Below are positions 8,264 through 14,952 of a DNA stretch of 14,952 nucleotides, piece after piece; position 1 is the stretch's first letter, and each line of letters starts with the position of its first letter. The notes under the pieces are model-generated. The model did no database searches, was not told where the DNA came from, and saw nothing but the letters and a program-made list of their open reading frames with translations. This DNA is from Candidatus Stercoripulliclostridium merdigallinarum (GTDB lineage Bacteria; Bacillota; Clostridia; Christensenellales; DTU072), in the NCBI GenBank assembly GCA_018714575.1, contig DVNF01000119.1, positions 1 through 14,952 of the forward strand. The letters run 5' to 3'. The position numbers were made by a program, and so were the translations under genes.

Positions 8264-10864
8264 TTAGTGTCTTTTTTTGTTGCCGGCTTTCATATGGAAA
8301 GCTTTGCGGAAATTGACGTCCAGATCATAGAAGAAATTATATATTTCGTTACCGTGTTTCTTTGCGATTATATCTATGACCTTGCGGAAACTTAAAGTAA
8401 TCACCGTACAAATTACCATTGCGATCACGCACCACAACCAATTTATTCCCGGTAGCTTCCAATCGATATTCAGGAAAGTATCCCCGAACAAAGGCACGGC
8501 GTAATAATAGTCCGCCCAAAGCGCCAATGTGGCAACACCCACCATTACAGCGGTCAGCCCTAAGCGGAACCAATCCGGCGGCATAGAAATTATTACCAAG
8601 CACGCAAAACCGCACATTGCCAAAGCTATTGCCGCAGTAGAGGCGTTTTCATAGGTAGCAAACGTCGTTTGATCGCCGCCGAAACAGCCTAACATTCCGA
8701 AAACGAACAGTACGCCGACGATCAAGCCTAATGCCGAGGGAATGCTCTGCCGCATTATATGAGCCAAGAAATGGTCGGTTGCTCTGGCTTTGCCGGGTTG
8801 CAGGGCAAAGCAGAATGTAGGAACGCCGATAACGAAAAATTCTATCAGCAACATTCTCTTTGTATCGAACGGATAGGAGTTGACCTCCGTTACAAACGTC
8901 AGTATGGTAAACATTAATACCATAAACATGACGAATATGTTTTTCATTATGTATAACGAAGACACCTTTTCGATATTTCCGATGACTTGACGACCTTCCT
9001 GAACGACGCTGGGTAGCGTTTTGAAGTTGTTGTCCATCAAAATGATCCTGGAAATATTCCTTGCGACTTCGTTTGCGGAAGCAAAGGAAATAGAACAATC
9101 GGATTCTTTTAACGCCTGAACGTCGTTTACGCCGTCGCCGATCATTCCTACAGTCCTGCCTTCTTTTTGCAAGCCTGTGACCAACAAGCACTTTTGTTCG
9201 GGGGATACTCGTCCGAAAATAGTCGTGTCCTTTGCTTTTTCCAACAACTCTTCGTCCGAAACACCGTGACAATTCAATATGCGATCGGTGTTTTGCAAGC
9301 CGGCTTTTGCAGCGATTTTGGACACCGTTACGGGGTCGTCGCCGGATATGATTTTTATGTCGACGTCGTTACGCGCAAACCAATCCAAAGTTTCCTTTAC
9401 GTCGCCGCGCAGTTCGTCTTCCAGGCAAACCGCGGCAATGCATTTGGCACGGTCAACGTCGAAATCGTCTATTCCGCCTTTAAATTCGCACAAAGCCAAA
9501 GTTCTGCGGCCATGTTCGGAATTGGCTCTGACAAAATCGTTCATTTCGGCAAAATCGCCTACAATGTAATCGGGGGCGCCCATTATATACGACATACCCG
9601 ATTTCAAAGTGATCGCCGAAAATTTCCTGGCGGAGCTGAATGCGCAAAAATCCACGAAGTCCAGAGTGTTCGCGTACAGGAAGTGTTCGCGTATCGCCGA
9701 AGCCGTACTGTTCTTGTCCTTTGTCGCTTCTACAATGGTCAGGAATATATCCGCCAAAGGAACGGCGGGCTCGGCAAATTCTTTGGTTTCCAAAACTTCC
9801 AATTTGCCGTTTGTGATAGTGCCCGTTTTGTCCAGCAACAGGGTATCTACCATGGCGATCATCTCTATGCTGTACAGATCTTGCGGCAGGGTGTTCCTCT
9901 TTGCGAATTTCAGCGTGGACGCCGCAAGAGTAGTCGAAGTCAACAGGAACATTCCGATAGGCAACATTCCCAAAATTGCCGCGGAAATCGTAATTACATA
10001 ACTTTGGAATGCGGAAATTTCGTTCAGCGCAACGCCCGATTCGATCAGAAATGTGCTTTCGGCACCCGTTACCAACAACGATATCAGCAACAGACCCGCC
10101 AGGAATACCAAAACTACGGAAATGCCTTTTATGATCCTATCCAAAATTTTAAATATGTTGCTTTTGGGCTTTGAAACGCGCCTGGCAACGCGAGCTACGT
10201 TTTCTATATAACAATCTTTTCCGACTTTGTCGGCGCGTAAAACTGCCTCGCCCGAAACTACCGCGCTGCCTGCAAGCACTCTGTCTCCGGCGCTCTTTTT
10301 TACCGGACGGGATTCTCCGGTCAGAATCGACTCGTCAACTTCCATAATCCCGGATTTGATAACCGAATCCACGGGAAGTTGCATGCCTTGCGAAGTGATG
10401 AAAATATCGTCCAAAACTAGTTGCTTTGTACTGATAACGTTATGCTGACCGTCGCGGATGACTTCGCAGGTGTTGTCTATTACTATAGAGAGTTTTTCGA
10501 CCTTATGTTTGGCTTTTATCTCTTGCCAGATGCCGATAGCCATATTCAGTATGACTATGACCGAGGACACGGCGTACATTCCCGCACCTGCGATAAACAA
10601 TAAAGCTACCAATATGATAGTGACGGTGTTACAAAAATTGAAAACGTTTTCTAAAACTATTCTGGTATAGGATTTGGTGCGATTGATGGGCTTGTCGTTA
10701 GTTAACTTTTCGGAAATTCTGTCGTTTACCTTGTCCTGAGTCAAGCCGATATTGATGTCGGGATCGTAGCGCGTCGCGTCACGGTGCTTATGAGAGTCCG
10801 CGTGAACCTTAACCGAGGTGGCGTCACGTCCTAACAGTCTTTTTAATTTATTTATAATTTCCAT
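8264..10864 (-). CDS. CtpE-like P-type cation-transporting ATPase
   Basis: Integral membrane pump driven by ATP through an aspartyl-phosphate intermediate; 866 residues from the chosen start. Seen in order: cation-ATPase N-terminal motif GLTQDKVNDR at about 40-49, TM1-2, actuator TGES at 182-185, TM3-4 with MLPIGMFLLTST, phosphorylation site DKTGT at 345-349, nucleotide-binding KFSAIT, SGDDP at 507-511, GDGVND at 576-581, then about six TM segments. There is no heavy-metal-binding domain and no CPC motif. The N-terminal motif and the IGVPTFCFALQPG stretch after TM6 resemble CtpE-type ATPases, some of which move Ca2+; the ion here is an inference. The M4 motif reads PIGM where PEGL-type motifs are usual. 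The reading frame extends up to 10951, but the ATG at 10864 begins conserved-looking sequence and a likely promoter lies at 10917-10945, so the upstream 29 codons are probably not translated. Confidence 0.9.
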   Translation of the reverse strand: MEIINKLKRLLGRDATSVKVHADSHKHRDATRYDPDINIGLTQDKVNDRISEKLTNDKPINRTKSYTRIVLENVFNFCNTVTIILVALLFIAGAGMYAVSSVIVILNMAIGIWQEIKAKHKVEKLSIVIDNTCEVIRDGQHNVISTKQLVLDDIFITSQGMQLPVDSVIKSGIMEVDESILTGESRPVKKSAGDRVLAGSAVVSGEAVLRADKVGKDCYIENVARVARRVSKPKSNIFKILDRIIKGISVVLVFLAGLLLISLLVTGAESTFLIESGVALNEISAFQSYVITISAAILGMLPIGMFLLTSTTLAASTLKFAKRNTLPQDLYSIEMIAMVDTLLLDKTGTITNGKLEVLETKEFAEPAVPLADIFLTIVEATKDKNSTASAIREHFLYANTLDFVDFCAFSSARKFSAITLKSGMSYIMGAPDYIVGDFAEMNDFVRANSEHGRRTLALCEFKGGIDDFDVDRAKCIAAVCLEDELRGDVKETLDWFARNDVDIKIISGDDPVTVSKIAAKAGLQNTDRILNCHGVSDEELLEKAKDTTIFGRVSPEQKCLLVTGLQKEGRTVGMIGDGVNDVQALKESDCSISFASANEVARNISRIILMDNNFKTLPSVVQEGRQVIGNIEKVSSLYIMKNIFVMFMVLMFTILTFVTEVNSYPFDTKRMLLIEFFVIGVPTFCFALQPGKARATDHFLAHIMRQSIPSALGLIVGVLFVFGMLGCFGGDQTTFATYENASTAAIALAMCGFACLVIISMPPDWFRLGLTAVMVGVATLALWADYYYAVPLFGDTFLNIDWKLPGINWLWCVIAMVICTVITLSFRKVIDIIAKKHGNEIYNFFYDLDVNFRKAFHMKAGNKKRH

Positions 10865-10916
10865 ATTCTCATCCAAGCTCGTATAATGATTAGAGAACGA
10901 TTTTCTCTTTATTAAT

Positions 10917-10945
10917 ATATTAATATATACATAATTAAAATGCAA
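10917..10945 (-). promoter_or_regulatory. Probable promoter of the P-type ATPase gene
   Basis: Reading the minus strand: TTGCAT (10945-10940), a 17-nt spacer, TAATAT (10922-10917). Transcription would start near 10910, leaving a leader of about 46 nt before the ATG at 10864. The surroundings are very AT-rich, so chance matches are possible. Confidence 0.45.
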
Positions 10946-11044
10946 CACCAAATACAGAAAATTAATTTGAAATTATGAAAAAAGTCGGTTAAAGTAGTTA
11001 AGGGAAAAAAGCCTAAAAAAATTTAAACAAGGTTTCAAAAAGTG

Positions 11045-11074
11045 TTGACAAAGACCCGCTTCCTATTGTATAGT
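11045..11074 (+). promoter_or_regulatory. Promoter of the tRNA cluster
   Basis: Perfect TTGACA (11045-11050), 18-nt spacer, TATAGT (11069-11074). The start would be near 11081, about 20 nt before the first tRNA. The preceding stretch 10946-11044 is A-rich, as often seen upstream of strong stable-RNA promoters; I see no gene in it. Confidence 0.75.
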
Positions 11075-11100
11075 GTATAAGCGCGGTTAAAGGTGCCCGA

Positions 11101-11177
<77 letters not shown>

Positions 11178-11201
11178 TTGAAAACTTAAATCTGCATTTG
11201 T

Positions 11202-11278
11202 GGGCCTTTAGCTCAGTTGGTTAGAGCGGTCGGCTCATAACCGATTGGTCCGCGGTTCGAGTCCGTGAAGGCCCACCA
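11202..11278 (+). tRNA. tRNA with CAT anticodon, probably tRNA-Ile2 (lysidine type)
   Basis: Acceptor GGGCCTT (11202-11208) pairs with AAGGCCC (11268-11274), then A and CCA. Anticodon loop CTCATAA has CAT at 11236-11238. The acceptor carries C4-G69 and C5-G68, the pairs I recall as recognition features of TilS, which changes the C of CAT to lysidine so that the tRNA reads AUA as Ile. The body also resembles Firmicute Ile2 tRNAs from memory more than elongator Met. Annotation tools working from the anticodon alone would call it tRNA-Met. Confidence 0.9.
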
Positions 11279-11286
11279 CAGAATGC

Positions 11287-11363
11287 GGTCCGGTAGTTCA
11301 GTTGGTTAGAACGCTAGCCTGTCACGCTAGAGGTCGAGGGTTCGAGTCCCTTCCGGATCGCCA
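11287..11363 (+). tRNA. tRNA-Asp (anticodon GTC)
   Basis: Acceptor GGTCCGG (11287-11293) pairs with CCGGATC (11353-11359, one G-U), discriminator G, encoded CCA. Anticodon stem CTAGC/GCTAG with loop CTGTCAC; GTC at 11321-11323. Only 8 nt separate it from the preceding tRNA. Confidence 0.97.
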
Positions 11364-11370
11364 AAATTTT

Positions 11371-11446
11371 GCCTTGGTAGCTCAGATGGTAGAGCAGGGG
11401 ACTGAAAATCCCCGTGTCGGTGGTTCGATTCCGCCCCAAGGCACCA
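11371..11446 (+). tRNA. tRNA-Phe (anticodon GAA)
   Basis: Acceptor GCCTTGG (11371-11377) pairs with CCAAGGC (11436-11442), A, encoded CCA. Anticodon stem GGGGA/TCCCC with loop CTGAAAA; GAA at 11404-11406. Follows tRNA-Asp by 7 nt. Confidence 0.97.
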
Positions 11447-11451
11447 CAAAT

Positions 11452-11527
11452 GCCGGCTTAGCTCAACTGGCAGAGCAGCTGATTTGTAATCAGCAGGTTG
11501 TTGGTTCGATTCCGATAGCCGGCTCCA
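11452..11527 (+). tRNA. tRNA-Thr (anticodon TGT)
   Basis: Acceptor GCCGGCT (11452-11458) pairs with AGCCGGC (11517-11523), discriminator T, encoded CCA. Anticodon stem GCTGA/TCAGC with loop TTTGTAA; TGT at 11485-11487. The T-stem has two G-U pairs but is otherwise regular. Confidence 0.97.
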
Positions 11528-11552
11528 AAACGAACTAAGCTTTATACAATAC

Positions 11553-11637
11553 GGGTAGGTTCCAGAGCGGCCAAATGGAGCAGACTGTAAATCTGCCGAC
11601 AGCGTCTTCGGTGGTTCGAATCCACCCCTGCCCACCA
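11553..11637 (+). tRNA. tRNA-Tyr (anticodon GTA), with long variable arm
   Basis: An 85-nt class II tRNA. Acceptor GGGTAGG (11553-11559) pairs with CCTGCCC (11627-11633, one G-U), A, encoded CCA. Anticodon stem GCAGA/TCTGC with loop CTGTAAA; GTA at 11587-11589. A long variable arm precedes the T-arm, as expected for bacterial tRNA-Tyr. Last gene of the cluster. Confidence 0.97.
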
Positions 11638-11677
11638 AAAAACCTAAACCGAACGAATTTTCGGCTTAGGTTTTTTT
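11638..11677 (+). terminator. Terminator of the tRNA cluster
   Basis: CCTAA (11643-11647) pairs with TTAGG (11666-11670) and CCGA (11649-11652) with TCGG (11661-11664), one A-C mismatch between them. Flanking A's pair with a run of seven T's (11671-11677). It begins right after the CCA of tRNA-Tyr and could work in both directions. Confidence 0.85.
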
Positions 11678-11843
11678 CTGTCCGAATTTAATTTAATTTA
11701 AATTTTGCTAATTATTATATCTGAACGATTTTTCAAATAACGTTCTCATTTCGCCGTGGTTCAAATATATTTGCTTTGTAATATTGTTTTAATATTATTA
11801 CTATATTTCGGTCGCATTTATGGTTGCGGTGTTTAAAAGGGTA

Positions 11844-11873
11844 TTGAAATACGTTTAAGTAATGTGATACAAT
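11844..11873 (+). promoter_or_regulatory. Probable promoter of the small membrane protein gene
   Basis: TTGAAA (11844-11849), 18-nt spacer, TACAAT (11868-11873); start near 11880. The stretch from the tRNA terminator to here (11678-11843) is AT-rich and I see no gene or stable structure in it. Confidence 0.55.
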
Positions 11874-11927
11874 CATAATATAGAACAAAAAATGTGGGAT
11901 TTGCGTAAAATCGCAACAGAGTGTTTT

Positions 11928-12383
11928 ATGAAAACTGTAAATTTATATAAAGGCTACGCTATTTTCAGGGGTATACTAATGTTTGCCTATGCCGCGTTGA
12001 TGTTGGTCATCGGTTTTGTCGGCAGAAACGCGCTAAATGAGGACGTGGACAACAATCCTTTTGCGGCGTTTGCCGTCAGCTTGGTTGGCGTTTTGGGCAT
12101 TATATTAATTATAGCCGGATTCATAGTTGCCATATATTTTGTTTTGTATGTGATCGGCGTAAAGCGAACGCTAAGCGGAAACGGAAAGGGAAAGGTATTT
12201 TTGGCATTGGACTGCATTATCAATTTTGCCTATGCGGCTTTGGCGATTGCGTCGTTTATAATTGACGATTCAAATGCAAGTGCGACAAACGGTATTATAA
12301 TTATTGTTGTATCGGCGATAGGATTGGTGTATGATGTTTTGGCTATAATCGCAATAAAAGAATTAAATTTCAAAAATAGTTAA
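11928..12383 (+). CDS. Small four-helix membrane protein of unknown function
   Basis: I do not recognise this family. From the ATG at 11928 it has 151 residues with four hydrophobic stretches at about 10-33, 48-76, 92-112 and 118-141. A short charged N-terminus (MKTVNLYKGY) precedes them, a basic loop (VKRTLSGNGKGK) follows the second, and the polar tail is very short (KELNFKNS). By sequence it sits wholly in the membrane with no soluble domain or catalytic motif. An in-frame ATG at 11892 would add 12 residues (MWDLRKIATECF) but lies about 12 nt from the predicted transcript start and has no ribosome binding site. The later ATG has only a weak AGAG 6 nt upstream, after a small inverted repeat TTGCG/CGCAA (11901-11916). 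It stands alone between a tRNA terminator and a transporter gene. Confidence 0.65.
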   Translation: MKTVNLYKGYAIFRGILMFAYAALMLVIGFVGRNALNEDVDNNPFAAFAVSLVGVLGIILIIAGFIVAIYFVLYVIGVKRTLSGNGKGKVFLALDCIINFAYAALAIASFIIDDSNASATNGIIIIVVSAIGLVYDVLAIIAIKELNFKNS

Positions 12384-12585
12384 TTATAGCGCAAAAATAG
12401 AAAATGTTATACATAATGCTACTGATTTAAAATTCGATTATTATAAAATTGTTGTTAATTAATAATAGTTGAAAGGCTGTATAAGTGATTTAAAGGGATG
12501 AGGTGAAGGGAATTTTGAGACTAAATATCGACTTAATATCAATAACAAAATAATAATAATTTAAATAGCGTTTCGGAGGAAGCGT

Positions 12586-14016
12586 ATGAAGTTAGCATAT
12601 ATACAAAACGACAATTGGCATACTTCACCGTCGGAAAGGTTTAGCTATTATTCTTTTTTCTTCGGGCAAAATGCCGTTTACAATTTAGTGTCTACGCTGT
12701 TGACTACGTATTTATTGCTATTGGGACTGAATGCCGAAAAATCGGCTGCAGTAATATTAGCGGTCAAACTTTGGGACGCTTTTAACGACGTTTTGTTCGG
12801 AGTCATCTTCGATAAGGTAAAGTTTAAATCCGGTAGAAAATATCTGCCTTGGCTGAAGATTTCGGCGATCGCCGTCCCGATCGCTACGGTGTTGATGTTC
12901 ATTATTCCCGACGCGGGTTCTGAAACGCTGAAGCTTGCATGGCTTGCCATAGCCTATATTATTTGGGATACGGCGTATACGATTTGCGACGTGCCGATTT
13001 ACGGTATCATTACGGTAATTACCGAAAATTTGGACGAAAGGACTTCGATGTTGTCCTACAAAAGTATTTACGGCGGGGCAGGCGCAGGTTTTTGCACTTT
13101 GATCGGTACGGTCTTGATCTCGGAACACGTCGGCTCCGATTTCAGTATTATCGCCATTATTATAGGCGTTACGGCAGCTATTACGATGCTACCTGTAGCT
13201 TTTAAGGCAAAAGAACGCGCTCCGGTCGTGCAAACGGAAGAGTTTACCGTTCGGAAAATGTTTAAATATTTGGTTACAAATAAGTATTTGCTGATATATT
13301 ATTTGGGCTTTTTCTTCTATTCTTCGCTGAACGTCAGCGCGAATATGACGTTGTTCGTTTCGTTTTATCTGTTCCATGACTCGTTATTTTCTTTAATAAT
13401 TACGGTTATAGGGTTGGTGCCGTCGTTGGTTTGCGCATTGTTCGTGCCGTCGTTGATAAGGCGTTTCGACAAGATGAAGATATACTTGGTGTGCGTTGTT
13501 TTGGCTGTGGTAACGGGGCTGGTCACTTTCTTTGTCGGATATGAAAATATAATAGTTTATACAATTTTGGCAACTATTAAGGCGATGCCGCTTGCCGTTA
13601 TCGGAGTAATGATGTTCATGTTTACGCCGGACTGTGCGGAATACGGTAAATATATGACCGGCATAGACGCTAAAGGCATTACGTTTGCACTGCAAACTTT
13701 TGCGGCAAAGCTGACCGGGGCAATAGCAGGCTCACTTGGATTGTTGTTGATGGGAATTTTCGGTTGGCAGGAAGTAGAAGCCGAAAACTTTGAAGTATTG
13801 CAACAGATGAACATTAGGCAATCGGATACCGCGTTGTTCGGTTTATGGTTTACTTATGCGTTGGTGCCCGTGATCGGCGTAATAATCGCAGGGATAGTGT
13901 GGATGTTCTATCGGTTGAACGACAAACAGGTTCAGGTCATGGCGGATTATAATATGGGTAGGATCTCGCGCGAAGACGCCGACGCCGGATTGGCGGCATT
14001 GAAGTTCAAAAAATAA
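12586..14016 (+). CDS. GPH-family (MelB-like) sugar:cation symporter
   Basis: Major facilitator superfamily transporter of the glycoside-pentoside-hexuronide:cation symporter family, in the cytoplasmic membrane with about twelve TM segments. It has 476 residues, a normal length. The family motif WDAFND (63-68) in TM2 keeps both Asp residues that match the cation-site Asp pair of MelB. CDVPIYG (134-140) matches the TM4 Asp region. DCAEYG with the following KGITFALQTFAAK (349-375) matches the conserved TM10-11 loop and Lys. The substrate is probably a glycoside or sugar acid; no neighbouring hydrolase or regulator shows which. The start has a strong site, GGAGGA at 12575-12580, 5 nt before the ATG. 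The 202 nt upstream (12384-12585) are AT-rich and I could not define a convincing promoter. No terminator is visible before spoIIIAA, 51 nt downstream. Confidence 0.88.
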   Translation: MKLAYIQNDNWHTSPSERFSYYSFFFGQNAVYNLVSTLLTTYLLLLGLNAEKSAAVILAVKLWDAFNDVLFGVIFDKVKFKSGRKYLPWLKISAIAVPIATVLMFIIPDAGSETLKLAWLAIAYIIWDTAYTICDVPIYGIITVITENLDERTSMLSYKSIYGGAGAGFCTLIGTVLISEHVGSDFSIIAIIIGVTAAITMLPVAFKAKERAPVVQTEEFTVRKMFKYLVTNKYLLIYYLGFFFYSSLNVSANMTLFVSFYLFHDSLFSLIITVIGLVPSLVCALFVPSLIRRFDKMKIYLVCVVLAVVTGLVTFFVGYENIIVYTILATIKAMPLAVIGVMMFMFTPDCAEYGKYMTGIDAKGITFALQTFAAKLTGAIAGSLGLLLMGIFGWQEVEAENFEVLQQMNIRQSDTALFGLWFTYALVPVIGVIIAGIVWMFYRLNDKQVQVMADYNMGRISREDADAGLAALKFKK

Positions 14017-14067
14017 ATCATGATCTTATATATGGAATAAATAATTTTTCCGTAAATAAGCTTTACC

Positions 14068-14889
14068 ATGTTGGAATCGTTGCTCGGAGAAGAGCTGTAT
14101 TCGGACGCGGTAAAGCTTTTTAAAATTGAACAAATTGCCGAAATTCGCATCAGAATCGGCAGAAAACTTGCCGTAAAAGACATTTATTCAAACCGCTTCG
14201 GGCAACATATCGTTACCGAAGCGGACATTTCGGGTATAATAAAGCGAGCTACGAAAAATTCTTTGTACGCCTTTCAGGAAGAGCTTTCGAAAGGTTATTT
14301 GCCGTACTCCGGGGGCATCAGGATAGGCATTGCGGGAACCGGAGTTATAGAAAAAGACAGACTGATCACTTTTAAAAATATTACCTCGTTGACCGTTAGA
14401 ATTCCCCATGAAGTTTTAGGGGTGGCTAACAAAATTTCAGCATTATTGGATCCTTTTGATAATTTATTGATTGTGTCTCCGCCTTTCGGAGGAAAAACTA
14501 CGATGTTACGCGATATAGCCAGAATTCTAAGCAATAAATTCGATACTTTAGTATTGGATGAGCGTGGGGAATTCGGAATGGCGGGGGCAACTTTCGGGGA
14601 CAGGATAGATTTTATTACGGGTACGCCGAAGACGCTTGCCGCCGAAGGCGCCGTCAGAGCAATGTCTCCGGAAGTAATAGTTTTGGACGAACTGTATCCG
14701 CCTAAAGACGGGTTAATTTTAAACGAATTGGCGCGATCCGGAATAAAGCTTGCGGCAGGGATACATTCGGATTCGGCAGAGGGAGCAATAGAGAGGTATC
14801 CTCTGTTGAAAGAACTGTTTTCTTCCTGCGTCGTACTTTCGAATAAACCGCGCGCGGGCAGCATAAAATCGGTGGTAAGGATACAATGA
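14068..14889 (+). CDS. spoIIIAA: Stage III sporulation protein AA (ATPase)
   Basis: Cytoplasmic ATPase, related to secretion ATPases, made in the mother cell and thought to power or assemble the SpoIIIA-SpoIIQ channel to the forespore. It has 273 residues; from memory most homologues have about 300-330. An N-terminal EIRIRIGRKLAV block (25-36) is followed by GGIRIGIAG (82-90), a Walker A SPPFGGKTT (137-145), LDERGE (163-168) and Walker B VIVLDE (203-208). The stretch that normally follows the DER motif is shortened and altered, and usual DEIG reads DELYPP, so this is a divergent member. The ATG at 14068 is the first start after an in-frame TAA at 14053 and has no clear Shine-Dalgarno. I could not see a certain sigma-E promoter in the 51-nt gap. 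The stop overlaps the next gene by 4 nt (ATGA), as in spoIIIA operons. Confidence 0.9.
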   Translation: MLESLLGEELYSDAVKLFKIEQIAEIRIRIGRKLAVKDIYSNRFGQHIVTEADISGIIKRATKNSLYAFQEELSKGYLPYSGGIRIGIAGTGVIEKDRLITFKNITSLTVRIPHEVLGVANKISALLDPFDNLLIVSPPFGGKTTMLRDIARILSNKFDTLVLDERGEFGMAGATFGDRIDFITGTPKTLAAEGAVRAMSPEVIVLDELYPPKDGLILNELARSGIKLAAGIHSDSAEGAIERYPLLKELFSSCVVLSNKPRAGSIKSVVRIQ

Positions 14890-14952
14890 TAAAGCTGATT
14901 TTAATGGCGGTCGCGCTGTTAATATGTATATTTTCCGGAGTTGCGGTAGAGG
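14886..14952 (+). CDS. spoIIIAB: Stage III sporulation protein AB, 5' end (partial)
   Basis: Only 22 codons are visible before the window ends. They begin at an ATG overlapping the spoIIIAA TGA and encode an N-terminal hydrophobic helix (MIKLILMAVALLICIFSG), which fits the N-terminal membrane anchor of SpoIIIAB. The identification rests mainly on operon position, since spoIIIAB always follows spoIIIAA in the operons I know. Confidence 0.75.
   Translation, partial: MIKLILMAVALLICIFSGVAVE

Noticed and set aside
9167..10174. A 335-codon open frame on the + strand opposite the P-type ATPase gene.
   Set aside because: It is antisense to clear catalytic motifs, has no recognisable domain, and a Gln/Arg/Tyr-rich composition typical of shadow frames.
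10865..10951. Extension of the P-type ATPase to an ATG at 10951.
   Set aside because: It would run through the likely promoter at 10917-10945 and adds no conserved sequence.
11302..11638. Open frames on both strands across the tRNA cluster (78 and 103 codons).
   Set aside because: They are read straight through tRNA genes; such frames are a well-known annotation artefact.
11678..11843. AT-rich repeats such as TTTAATTTAATTTAAAT and a CGCA/TGCG inverted repeat, considered as an attachment site or small RNA.
   Set aside because: Short, low-complexity matches with no flanking duplication of a tRNA end and no integrase gene.
12503..12553. Sixteen-codon frame from a GTG upstream of the symporter gene, a possible leader peptide.
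   Set aside because: Weak ribosome binding site, no attenuator hairpin, no codon bias pointing to a sensed amino acid.

Overview
The window looks like a chromosomal segment of an anaerobic, probably endospore-forming member of the class Clostridia. Three things support this: a SCIFF-peptide maturase directly upstream of secD-secF (a gene order I recall as typical of Clostridia), the start of a spoIIIA operon at the right edge, and Gram-positive style promoters and ribosome binding sites. The genus cannot be told from the sequence. Base composition and codon use look uniform. I see no insertion sequence, integrase, CRISPR array or phage gene.

Left block, + strand (1-8198): the 3' part of a radical SAM/SPASM maturase (scfB/cteB type) ends at a strong hairpin terminator. 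A near-consensus promoter then drives secD and secF, the accessory subunits of the Sec translocon. A perfect 10-bp terminator hairpin closes secF. Only 15 nt after its T-run, recJ (single-strand DNA exonuclease) starts at a GTG without a visible Shine-Dalgarno. recJ overlaps rel (bifunctional (p)ppGpp synthetase/hydrolase) by 4 nt, so these two are probably co-expressed. rel ends at a hairpin that also suits the convergent gene.

Middle (8264-10945, - strand): a large P-type cation ATPase of the CtpE-like class with its own probable promoter. Next, on the + strand, a strong promoter drives six closely packed tRNA genes (Pro, a CAT tRNA that is probably Ile2, Asp, Phe, Thr, Tyr), all encoding CCA and ending at a strong terminator.

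Right block (11868-14952, + strand): a small four-helix membrane protein of unknown function with its own probable promoter, then a GPH/MelB-type sugar:cation symporter, then spoIIIAA, which overlaps the start of spoIIIAB by 4 nt. SpoIIIAA is the ATPase of the SpoIIIA channel complex that links mother cell and forespore during engulfment.

Most of the window is ordinary core genome. The points most worth a second look are: the SCIFF/Sec linkage; a SecF in which the usual membrane Asp of the SIND-type motif reads Asn; the long basic tail on SecD; the terminator pressed against the recJ start; the P-type ATPase with PIGM in place of the M4 PEGL-type motif; and a compact, divergent SpoIIIAA. I found no clear sign of a wholly new system.
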